From: Candidatus Chlamydia corallus
GTDB lineage: Bacteria; Chlamydiota; Chlamydiia; Chlamydiales; Chlamydiaceae
NCBI RefSeq assembly: GCF_002817655.1
Contig: NZ_NWQK01000001.1
Location: forward strand, 186,001 to 250,000
Reading direction: 5' to 3'
DNA length: 64,000 nt
Shown here: one piece after another, positions 19,295 to 27,779 of the stretch
Layout of the letters: each line of letters starts with the position of its first letter
How positions within the stretch are numbered: the first letter of the stretch is position 1
Made by a program: the position numbers and the translations under genes
The notes under the pieces: generated by a model
Seen by the model: the letters and a program-made list of their open reading frames with translations, nothing else
Databases searched by the model: none
What the model was told of the DNA's origin: nothing

Positions 19295-21382
19295 ATGAAA
19301 CATTGCTTCTTATTTCTAGCTTCCGTTGTTCTTACATGTTCCTCAGCTAATGCTTTGACACATCAAGAGGCAGTGAAAAAGAAAAACTCCTATCTCAGTC
19401 ACTTTAAAAGTGTTTCTGGAATTGTCACAATCGAAGATGGGGTGTTGAATATCCATAATAATCTACGGATACAAGCTAATAAAGTATATGTGGAAAATAC
19501 GGGAGGTCAAGGCCTAAAGCTTGTAGCACATGGCAATGTTATGGTCAATTATAGGGCTAAAACCCTAGTCTGCGACTATTTAGAGTATTATGAAGATACA
19601 GACTCTTGTCTTCTCACCAATGGAAGATTCGCTATGTATCCCTGGTTTTTAGGGGGATCTATGATTACCCTAACTCCAGAAACTATAATCATTCGCAAGG
19701 GGTATATCTCTACGTCTGAGGGTCCTAAAAAAGATCTTTGTCTCTCTGGAGATTATCTGGAATATTCCTCTGACACTCTCCTTTCTATAGGAAAGACAAC
19801 ATTGAGATTGTGTCGTATTCCGATACTTCTCTTACCTTCATTTTCTATCATGCCTATGGAGATCCCAAAGCCTCCCATAAACTTCCGAGGAGGAACTGGA
19901 GGCTTTCTTGGATCTTATTTAGGGATGAGCTACTCGCCTATTTCTAGGAAAGATTTCTCCTCAACATTCTTCTTAGATAGCTTTTTCAAGCACGGTGTAG
20001 GCCTGGGATTCAACATGCATTGTTCTCAGAAACAGGTTTCTGAGAATGTTTTCAATATGAAAAGCTACTATGCCCATCGCCTTGCTATCGACATGGCTGA
20101 AGCTCATGATCGCTATCGCCTACACGGGGATTTCCACTTTACTCATAAACATGTAAATTTCTCTGGAGAATACCACCTCAGCGATAGTTGGGAAACTGTT
20201 GCAGACATTTTCCCCAACAACTTTATGTTAAAAAATACGGGCCCCACACGTATCGATTGCACCTGGAACGACAGGTATTTTGAAGGTTATTTAGCCTCTT
20301 CTGTTAAGGTAAACTCCTTCCAAAGTGCAAATCAAGAGCTTCCCTATCTAACACTAAGGCAATACCCGATCTCTATCTACAATACAGGAGTGTACCTTGA
20401 AAATATCTTAGAATGTGGATATTTAAACTTTGCTTTTAGCAACAACATCCCTGGAAATAGTTTCTCCTCGCTACGCCTTGCTGCGCGCCCTAAGCTCCAT
20501 AAAACTGTCTCTCTACCTATAGGGACCCTCTCGTCCACCCTTGCCAGCTCTTTCATTTACTATAGCGATGTTCCTGAGCTCTCCTCGCACCACAATCAGC
20601 TTTCAGGACAGCTACAACTTGATTACCGATTTCTATTACATAGGGCCTACATACAAAGACGCCATATCATTGAACCGTTTGTTACCTTCATTACAGAAAC
20701 ACGCCCTCTGGCAAACAATAAAGATCATTACATCTTTTCTATTCAAGATGCCTTTCATTCGTTAAATCTTCTAAAAGTTGGTATAGATACCTCTATACTA
20801 AGTAAGACCAACCCTTCGTTCCCTAGGATACATGCTAAGCTGTGGAACACCCAGATCCTAAACAATATAGAAAGCAGGTCCACTTTTCCTAAAACCGCAT
20901 GTGAACTATCTCTACCTTTTGGGGAAAAAAATACAGTCTCATTAGATGCTGAATGGATATGGAAAAAACACTGTTGGGATCACATGAACTTACGTTGGGA
21001 ATGGATCGGCAATGATAATATGGCTATGACTCTAGAAACTCTACATAGAAGCAAATACAGCCTTATCAAGTGTGACCGAGAGAATTTTATTTTAGATGTC
21101 AGCCGTCCTATTGACGAGCTTCTAGACTCTCCTTTATCCGATCGTAGAAACCTCATTTTAGGGAAATTATTTGTACGACCTCATCCTTATTGGAATTACC
21201 GCCTATCCTTACGCTATGGCTGGCATCGCCAAGAGACTCCTAATTACCTAGAATACCAGATGATTTTAGGAACGAAAATTTTCGAACACTGGCAGCTCTA
21301 TGGAGTTTATGAACGCCGAGAAGCAGATAGTCGGTTTTTCTTTTTCTTAAAGCTGGACAAGCCCAAAAAATCTCCCTTCTAA
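19295..21382 (+). CDS. lptD: LptD-like LPS-assembly outer-membrane protein
   Basis: A 695-residue protein with a signal peptide ending near SSANA (about residue 19). An OstA/LptA-like beta-jellyroll (about 40-190) follows, with the pattern QANKVYVENTGGQGLKLVAHGN and LVCDYLEYYEDTDSCLLTNG, then a long beta-barrel domain. The segment PILLLPSFSIMPMEIPKPPINFRGG matches the IP-L-P motif at the LptD domain boundary. The barrel ends in alternating aromatic strands. It would insert lipooligosaccharide into the outer leaflet with LptE. Older annotations say only predicted outer-membrane protein; the LptD call rests on domain order and motifs, and the family is divergent in chlamydiae. Confidence 0.7.
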   Translation: MKHCFLFLASVVLTCSSANALTHQEAVKKKNSYLSHFKSVSGIVTIEDGVLNIHNNLRIQANKVYVENTGGQGLKLVAHGNVMVNYRAKTLVCDYLEYYEDTDSCLLTNGRFAMYPWFLGGSMITLTPETIIIRKGYISTSEGPKKDLCLSGDYLEYSSDTLLSIGKTTLRLCRIPILLLPSFSIMPMEIPKPPINFRGGTGGFLGSYLGMSYSPISRKDFSSTFFLDSFFKHGVGLGFNMHCSQKQVSENVFNMKSYYAHRLAIDMAEAHDRYRLHGDFHFTHKHVNFSGEYHLSDSWETVADIFPNNFMLKNTGPTRIDCTWNDRYFEGYLASSVKVNSFQSANQELPYLTLRQYPISIYNTGVYLENILECGYLNFAFSNNIPGNSFSSLRLAARPKLHKTVSLPIGTLSSTLASSFIYYSDVPELSSHHNQLSGQLQLDYRFLLHRAYIQRRHIIEPFVTFITETRPLANNKDHYIFSIQDAFHSLNLLKVGIDTSILSKTNPSFPRIHAKLWNTQILNNIESRSTFPKTACELSLPFGEKNTVSLDAEWIWKKHCWDHMNLRWEWIGNDNMAMTLETLHRSKYSLIKCDRENFILDVSRPIDELLDSPLSDRRNLILGKLFVRPHPYWNYRLSLRYGWHRQETPNYLEYQMILGTKIFEHWQLYGVYERREADSRFFFFLKLDKPKKSPF

Positions 21383-21633
21383 CACAAAGACAGATCTACC
21401 GCTATCCAGCTTGCTATAATGGCTATTTCCGACAATTTCTAAAGGAATGCAAAATGGCTTCCCATATACTAAAGTGCTAACATTAATAAATTGGCAATTT
21501 CCAACTCTGGAGGCTTTCTGAAAGCTAAAAAAGAGGCGCATGCAACTATAGAAAGCACAGGACAAGACAAAATAATCTCATCTAGAGAACCTTTAAAACA
21601 ATCAATTCACGAAATATAAAAACAAAATACAAA

Positions 21634-21685
21634 AAGCTGGATAAAGAAAGGGCTCTATACAATTTCTTATATAGAACCCCAGCTT
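21634..21685 (-). terminator. Extended hairpin between the lptD-like gene and a pmp
   Basis: An inner stem GGGCTCTATA (21650-21659) pairs with TATAGAACCC (21670-21679) with one mismatch. An outer stem AAGCTGG (21634-21640) pairs with CCAGCTT (21679-21685). It lies 26 bases beyond the pmp stop codon, and on the minus strand the inner stem is followed by a TTTCTTT run, so it is a good terminator candidate for the pmp. The remaining roughly 250 bases between these convergent genes show nothing else I can support. Confidence 0.6.
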
Positions 21686-21710
21686 ACCGTGATGCTCTCT
21701 CGTTACAAAA

Positions 21711-24464
21711 CTAGAATCCGAATCTCCCTCCAAGATCAACAGTATAGCTACGAGAAGAGCCCCTCCATTCGAATTCAAACTGACTGAATACTTCAAAATT
21801 TGAAGCAAAGGTGTAATGATTTCCAGCACGTAAGAGAAGAGCTTGTCTTGACAAGCTTGTACCACAAGTCGACCAAGAATCTCCAGAAATCATAAGGACG
21901 GTAGTACAATCTGGATCACTACGGATAAGATCTGGAACGTAAGCTAACGAGAGATCATATCTTGACTTATCAGAGAATTTCTCAAATTTTATACCTAAAG
22001 GAACAGCTAGATTGAAGAGCTCTTCACTTTGGAAAGAACGACCTTCTGTTCCATTTTCCTTAAAGTCTTTCTGATGTGCATAAATGATTTCCAAATTTAC
22101 AAAAGGAGTATAGCTATCTAACCAGGACGCACCCCCTAAAGTAGAGACGGGGATAGCTCCTCCAATTTCTATACCGAAGGCATCATTTCCCCAGCTTCCT
22201 TTAACAGCGGGATAGGCAGTATATTTCGTGGTCATGTTATTGTCAGTGTGGCCATAAGCAAGCCGAGCATTTAAGACAAAAGGTAAATAGTTAGAATTTC
22301 CAGAGAAAATCTTAGCTAGAATCTTAGATTCTCCAAGATGTTGGTAACTCATTGCCCCTGCATAAACATGTGTATGATTCTTAGCCACCAAATGGTCCTT
22401 GTCATAACCAAAGAGCTGGCAAAAAGCAAAGTTACAAAGATTCTCAGAAGGAGTGACGAATCCTGCTCCTAACGCATAGCCTGCACTAGAATGACGATAA
22501 CCACGTTTGTTTCCTTGTTTATCTTCATGCAAGAAATTCGCAATGCCCGATACCCATAAGCTTGTTGGCGAAGATAACCCACTCGTGCTTCTTTCCATAA
22601 GGCTCTGAATCGAACGAACATCGACAAAAGATCCCCAAAGGCTATTAGGAACTAAGGGTCCCTGCCGCTCTGGATTGGGCTTGTATCCTGTTTTAGTCCA
22701 AGTTAAGGTAGCATTTTTAGTTTTTGCGGTTGTATCTTCGACCCAGACAATATTCCAATTCCCTTGATAGCCATAGTGAGTGTTAGTATTTAGAATAGGA
22801 ACATCAGGGATATCAGTAGTGGTAATCGTTCCTTGTGCAGAAAGCTCTACTAAAGGAAAGATCTGCTTTTGACTGAGATTATGATGCTCATAATAGTTCC
22901 CATCAGCGTCAACAAGCATGATAGGCCCTGATAAGACAAGATTCTTACTTGCCGCTGCCGCCTTAATGGTAGCTTTATTTGTACCATCTAACGAATCTAC
23001 GTTAATGGCTAGGCCATTCAAATTGACCCCCTCAGTGCTCGCCTCAAAGGTGGTTCCTCCATCCATAACTACTTTCGATCCCTCGATCTGTGTTATGGTA
23101 TTTGCAACTAACGTCACTCCGTTTTTCAATACTAAGGCACCTGCAGCAATCTCGAGAGGTTGTGTAAATGTAGACTTAAGATTCTCTGGTTTCTTAAGTT
23201 CCTCTGCTGAAAGTTTCTCTCCAGAGAAGACAATCAAGCCTTCATAGGTATTTCCAGAACCTGCATCACCTTTATTCAGGGACAACTTATCAGCAGCAGT
23301 CCCCGCACTCGTTACAGGATCATAGAAGAGAACTTTCTTTCCCTGAGAAGCACGAAGAGCTAAAAATTTGGCATTAGCTCCAAGATCTATAGCATTTCTG
23401 GTGATAGTCGCAGGAGTTCCCGTAGTACTTACACTATTTTTCTCAAAAACGATATCTCCAAGATCTGCGGAAATACTAATCTCTCCAGAACCTGTAATTG
23501 CAATTGCGCCACCTTTAGGAGTCGCATTCGAAGCAGTGTTGTTAAAAAATAATACTCCTCCTCTTCCTGAGGATAATACCAACTTATTGGTATAAAGAGC
23601 GCCGCCACTAGCCTTTGCAGTATTATTAAGAAAGTGAAGATTCTCATTTCCAATAAGAGTCAAAGTAGGGGCAGTTCCTGATGCTTTGCTACAATCAATA
23701 ACTCCCCCATTTGTGGTTGCTTGACACCCATCAAAAAAGACATTTTGGTTATTAGAAATCAGCAGATTCCCTTCTGCAGAAATCGCACCTCCTGATGTTG
23801 TGGCCGTGTTATTCCCAAAGCTCAGAACTCCTAAATTATTAGAAATCACAGAGTCCCCAGAAGCATAAATGGCTCCCCCTTGCTTCGAAGAACTATTGCC
23901 AAGGAACGCTACAAACTTAGAACTCCCTGTCAAAGAGAACGTTTTTGTATTGATAGCTCCTCCATTTTCAGCAGAGAAATTACTATCAAACATAAGATCC
24001 CTAATACTTTCTAACACGAAACCATCGTTAATTTTAACAGCTCCGTTACCTGTAGTCCTAGGGACTCCAGTGAACCGAAGATTCGAAAATCCTAAGAATG
24101 TCGTAATTCCTGAAGCTGCTGTATTGCTAATAACAGCCCCTGCAGCAGTCGAAGCTATATTGTCAAAGTTAAGAGAAAATCCGTGCCCTGAGAAGGTAAG
24201 ATTTCCTGCGGTGTTAGAAAAACAACTTGTTGTTAAAGAGGTTTTTTTCCCTGCTTGGCTTATCGAAACATCTCCACTGAGGTTGTACGTCGTGCCATTA
24301 GTATCGGAAGTTGCCGCTTTAGGAGTAAACTCGGCGGTGTTTGTATCGCCGTTATAACTGTCATGACTCCCTAAGGTGAGGTCCGCAGCAATTGCAGAAA
24401 CGCTCATCGAGAGAGGCAAAATTAGAAATGAAGATATTAATAAGAAGGAAAAAGACGATTCCAT
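21711..24464 (-). CDS. pmp: Polymorphic membrane protein (Pmp, G-type autotransporter)
   Basis: A 917-residue type V autotransporter: signal peptide (about 1-26, ending AIAA), a passenger beta-helix with repeated GGAI/GGAL and FxxN motifs (GGAINTK, GGAIYASG, GGAISAEG, GGALYTN, GGAIAITG), the Pmp middle domain, and a C-terminal barrel ending RFGF with the terminal Phe used for outer-membrane insertion. Pmps are surface adhesins. The frame is intact. It is the last of four Pmp genes in this strip and corresponds by position to the pmp3-pmp5 group of C. pneumoniae; I cannot assign the exact orthologue. An internal hairpin terminator follows its stop. Confidence 0.93.
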   Translation of the reverse strand: MESSFSFLLISSFLILPLSMSVSAIAADLTLGSHDSYNGDTNTAEFTPKAATSDTNGTTYNLSGDVSISQAGKKTSLTTSCFSNTAGNLTFSGHGFSLNFDNIASTAAGAVISNTAASGITTFLGFSNLRFTGVPRTTGNGAVKINDGFVLESIRDLMFDSNFSAENGGAINTKTFSLTGSSKFVAFLGNSSSKQGGAIYASGDSVISNNLGVLSFGNNTATTSGGAISAEGNLLISNNQNVFFDGCQATTNGGVIDCSKASGTAPTLTLIGNENLHFLNNTAKASGGALYTNKLVLSSGRGGVLFFNNTASNATPKGGAIAITGSGEISISADLGDIVFEKNSVSTTGTPATITRNAIDLGANAKFLALRASQGKKVLFYDPVTSAGTAADKLSLNKGDAGSGNTYEGLIVFSGEKLSAEELKKPENLKSTFTQPLEIAAGALVLKNGVTLVANTITQIEGSKVVMDGGTTFEASTEGVNLNGLAINVDSLDGTNKATIKAAAASKNLVLSGPIMLVDADGNYYEHHNLSQKQIFPLVELSAQGTITTTDIPDVPILNTNTHYGYQGNWNIVWVEDTTAKTKNATLTWTKTGYKPNPERQGPLVPNSLWGSFVDVRSIQSLMERSTSGLSSPTSLWVSGIANFLHEDKQGNKRGYRHSSAGYALGAGFVTPSENLCNFAFCQLFGYDKDHLVAKNHTHVYAGAMSYQHLGESKILAKIFSGNSNYLPFVLNARLAYGHTDNNMTTKYTAYPAVKGSWGNDAFGIEIGGAIPVSTLGGASWLDSYTPFVNLEIIYAHQKDFKENGTEGRSFQSEELFNLAVPLGIKFEKFSDKSRYDLSLAYVPDLIRSDPDCTTVLMISGDSWSTCGTSLSRQALLLRAGNHYTFASNFEVFSQFEFEWRGSSRSYTVDLGGRFGF

Positions 24465-24644
24465 ATGAAACCCTCGTTTTAGTCAAAATCCCAAACGCTA
24501 CATAAATAGAACAAAGGAGGCAAGATTAAAAAAATATTTCTTTTTATGGATGTCATAACTCTCCTTTCCTCAACATAGAAAAGATATCAAAAAAAATAAG
24601 TTAGAAAATGCTTTTGCAAAACAGCCTTAAAATAGAAATTTAGA

Positions 24645-24687
24645 GAACAAGAACCTTAAGAAAATCTTAAAAGTTCTTTTCTTGTTC
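24645..24687 (-). terminator. Hairpin downstream of the second pmp
   Basis: GAACAAG at 24645-24651 pairs with CTTGTTC at 24681-24687. Inner arms AAGAAC and GTTCTT, then TTAAG and CTTAA, extend the structure. It lies 36 bases past the stop of the upstream pmp and is followed on the minus strand by a T-rich stretch. It also lies within the 258-base leader region of the next pmp, so it may insulate the two genes. Confidence 0.5.
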
Positions 24688-24722
24688 ATTTAGGGTGGCC
24701 TCTAAAATACCTATCATGTTGA

Positions 24723-27506
24723 CTAGAATCGGTATTTTGCTCCTAAGTCTACATTATAATTTCGAGATGACCCACGCAACTCAAAAGAAAATTGGCTAAA
24801 GGCTTCGAAATCTGAATTAAAAGAATAATGGTTTCCTGCACGAAGGACTAAAGCTTGCCTTGCCAAATTCGTACCAAAAGTCTTCCAAGAATCCCCGCTG
24901 ATTAGCAGTGTTGTCGTACAATCAGGATTACTACGAGCAAGATCTACAGTATAACCGATAGTTAGATTGTAAGTAGCCTCTTTGGAGTCAGATTCCTTGT
25001 CAAACCTCACCCCTATGGGCAAGGCAAGATTGGTAAGACGGCTGCTTCCAAATGCGCGAGCTTCTCTTCCCTTCTCCTTAAAACCTTCCTGATGAGCATA
25101 GACAAACTGCAGTTTCATAAAAGGCATGTACTGCTCGAATAGCGCGGTCTTGTCTAAAAATATCGGAGCTCTTCCGCTTAGTTCTAAAGCGAAACTATCA
25201 TTCCCCCAGTCTCCATTGACAGTGGGATACGCTGTATACTTAGTTTTTAGATCGTTATTGGTATGCGTATAGCTGAGATGACCTGAAAAGAGAAGTGGTA
25301 TCTCTTTAGAAGAATAAGAAAATGAACCAGGTTGCGATTTACGCGGAAGAGAAATATACGTTTCATTATGTTGGTAATAGAGAGTTCCCCCATAGACTGT
25401 TCCTTGATTCTTAGCTACAAGATAATCCCTGTCTCTTCCAAAAAGCTGACAAAAAGCAGCACTGAAAATTTTCTCTGAGCGGGTTTGTAGATTTCCTCCT
25501 ATAACATAGCCAGCACTCAAATGACGAAACCCGCGTCGTGTTTTTGTACTATCTTTATGAAAAAAGTTAGATAAGCCAGCGGCCCAAAGGACTCGTGATC
25601 CCTGGAGTCCTTCGGTTGCGGTCTCCGTAAGATGATGCAGCGAGCTAATATCTATAAATGCATTCCATAAGCTATTAGGAACTAAAGAACCGATACGCTC
25701 AGGATTAGGAATATAACCAGTTTTTGTCCAATTGAAGGTTGCGGTCTCCGATGCTCCTGTACCCCAAGCAATCGACCCCCAACTCCCCTGATAGCCATAA
25801 TGAAATTTCTCACCCATGACAGGGTCTGGAGCAACTGCTGTGTGTGTTATAGTTCCAGAAGCTTTAAGATCTAAAATTGGATAGGCCTGAGGATTACGTA
25901 AGTCATGATTTTCATAAAAGTTTCCGCTTGCATCCAATAAAGTGATCGTTCCAGATAAAGTTAAATTTTTTCCTGTATCTTTAGTTTCTATTTTCGCTTG
26001 CTTTGAACCATCTATAGAACTTATGTTGATTACCAAGTTATCTACGGTACTAGTATCAGAAGCCTCTAGTGTGGTTCCTACGTCCATCTCCAAGCGAGAA
26101 TCAGCCTGTTGAGTGAATGCTTGCGTCTGCAGAGTCACTCCATGTTTCAAAGATAAGGTACCCCCTACAAGAGTTACAGGCTGTAGAATCTTCGAGGTAA
26201 GATTCTTAGGATCGGCGCTCTCTGTCTCTGATAACTCCTCTCCTGTAAATATAATCTTCCCTGTGTATTTTAATGTAGAAGCGGTTGGAGCCTCATTGAT
26301 CTTTAAGACGTCTGTAAGTACTGTTGTTGACGCCGTAGTTATGGGATCATAGAAATAGATGGCTCTATCCAAAGCAGAACGCAAGGCTGTAATTTTTGCA
26401 CTCGTTCCTAAGTCTATACTACTTCTCGTCGTCACAGGAGCAGTAGAAGTAACTGTATTGCCTAAAAATACAATGTCACCACCCTCTGCAGATAAACTCA
26501 ATTCCCCACTATCTTGAATAGCTATTGCTCCCCCTTTAGGACTCGTACCTCCATTGACACCATTGCTATTAAATAGGGTAGGCCCTCCAGAAACAAGCTC
26601 TAGCTTTTTCACATAAATTGCTCCTCCTGCTGTTGTCGACACATTGTTGCTGAAGAGTATCATGCGATTGCCAGTTAAGGTAACCTGAGTATCGGTGCCA
26701 GTTTTATAAGCACAGATAGCTCCTCCTGACATACTCCCTGCCGTTGTGGAACTCGCTCCAGTCACTTTATTGTCAATAAAGGATACCCTAGCGTTATCAG
26801 AAATAGTAACACTTGATTCTGTAAAAATTGCTGCTCCTGAATCTGTAGAGGTATTCTTAGAAAAAGAAACTTCGCCTTGGTTTCCGTTAATGGTAATCGC
26901 ATCGGAAGCATGAATGGCTCCTCCTTGCTTCGAGGACTGATTTTCAGAAAACAAAGCCGATAACGTTGTCCCTGTTAATGAAAGGGTTTTTGTCTTGATT
27001 GCCCCGCCATTTTCTGTTGAAAAGTTGTTGCTAAAGAGCAAACTAACATTTTTATCAAAACCCAAGCTATTCGCAATACTAACAGCCCCCTGGCCATTAG
27101 TTACTGAATTTCCAGGAACCGAAATAAAAGAGAGCAAAGAAAATCCTGTAAATGTGGTAGCTTTATCTGCCACATTGCTGCTAATAGCAGCACCAGGTAG
27201 AGCACCTGTATTCACCGTATTAAAGGATAGAGATTTTCCCTTCCCTGTAAAGATCAAGTCTCCCTTTGTATTGGTAAAGCAGCTTTTTGTAATCGCCGTT
27301 CCTGTTCCAGGAATGTTTTCTATAGTGACATTTCCCTTAAACAGATAGGTAGTTCCTGCATCTTCCTGGCTCTCAAAAATCTTGAAATTGCCATTTTGAT
27401 TTCCATTGAAACTAGCACTTGAATCCAAGACTGTCTCAGCAGCACACATAGAAAAAGGAAGGATAATAAAGGTAGAAACTACAAATCCAGGGAAAGAAGA
27501 TTTCAT
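24723..27506 (-). CDS. pmp: Polymorphic membrane protein (Pmp, G-type autotransporter)
   Basis: A Pmp autotransporter. I start it at the second Met (27506, MKSSFPGFVV), which gives a standard signal peptide ending MCAA like other Pmps; the ATG at 27518 adds MLFI. The 927 residues hold a signal peptide, a passenger with repeated GGAI and FxxN motifs (GGAIKTK, GGAIHASD, GGAICAYK, GGAIYVKK, GGAIAIQD), the Pmp middle domain and a C-terminal barrel ending AKYRF. The reading frame is intact. The homologous pmp3-pmp5 block of human C. pneumoniae isolates is, as I recall, partly frameshifted. A seven-base C tract lies in the upstream region. Confidence 0.93.
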   Translation of the reverse strand: MKSSFPGFVVSTFIILPFSMCAAETVLDSSASFNGNQNGNFKIFESQEDAGTTYLFKGNVTIENIPGTGTAITKSCFTNTKGDLIFTGKGKSLSFNTVNTGALPGAAISSNVADKATTFTGFSLLSFISVPGNSVTNGQGAVSIANSLGFDKNVSLLFSNNFSTENGGAIKTKTLSLTGTTLSALFSENQSSKQGGAIHASDAITINGNQGEVSFSKNTSTDSGAAIFTESSVTISDNARVSFIDNKVTGASSTTAGSMSGGAICAYKTGTDTQVTLTGNRMILFSNNVSTTAGGAIYVKKLELVSGGPTLFNSNGVNGGTSPKGGAIAIQDSGELSLSAEGGDIVFLGNTVTSTAPVTTRSSIDLGTSAKITALRSALDRAIYFYDPITTASTTVLTDVLKINEAPTASTLKYTGKIIFTGEELSETESADPKNLTSKILQPVTLVGGTLSLKHGVTLQTQAFTQQADSRLEMDVGTTLEASDTSTVDNLVINISSIDGSKQAKIETKDTGKNLTLSGTITLLDASGNFYENHDLRNPQAYPILDLKASGTITHTAVAPDPVMGEKFHYGYQGSWGSIAWGTGASETATFNWTKTGYIPNPERIGSLVPNSLWNAFIDISSLHHLTETATEGLQGSRVLWAAGLSNFFHKDSTKTRRGFRHLSAGYVIGGNLQTRSEKIFSAAFCQLFGRDRDYLVAKNQGTVYGGTLYYQHNETYISLPRKSQPGSFSYSSKEIPLLFSGHLSYTHTNNDLKTKYTAYPTVNGDWGNDSFALELSGRAPIFLDKTALFEQYMPFMKLQFVYAHQEGFKEKGREARAFGSSRLTNLALPIGVRFDKESDSKEATYNLTIGYTVDLARSNPDCTTTLLISGDSWKTFGTNLARQALVLRAGNHYSFNSDFEAFSQFSFELRGSSRNYNVDLGAKYRF

Positions 27507-27591
27507 TATAAAAAGCATATTTTGATTTTGATCTTAAGATTTGAACACATACATGAACAGAATAAACAAGGCAAGGGATTCACTCCTAATA

Positions 27592-27598
27592 GGGGGGG
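27592..27598. repeat. Seven-base G/C homopolymer in a pmp upstream region
   Basis: Seven G on the plus strand, so C7 on the coding strand, about 86 bases upstream of the preferred pmp start at 27506 and non-coding. Homopolymer tracts in Pmp genes and promoters are known contingency sites in chlamydiae. Seven bases is short for active slippage, and no promoter elements can be fixed around it. Confidence 0.5.
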
Positions 27599-27779
27599 CA
27601 CTTTTACCTCGAGATAAGGGGGAATTTGCAGTTTTAACAATCTCGCCAAGATGTCGTTTTACGAGGTCTTTTCCATCTTGTCCTCTTTTTCTTGAAAATA
27701 AGGACAACATATTTATAAAAATTACGGGCAAGTTAAAAATAGCTGTTTGAAAAAACCAAATTACTGAAAAGCAAAATTT

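Noticed and set aside
21347-21565. 72-codon minus-strand frame overlapping the end of the lptD-like gene
   Set aside because: It crosses a convergent intergenic region and lacks a start signal; composition is not convincing.
22918-24357. Long plus-strand frames antisense to the pmp genes (also at 26113-27348)
   Set aside because: They follow from the codon bias of the Gly/Ser/Thr-rich passenger repeats; their products look like mirror low-complexity sequence with no ribosome sites.
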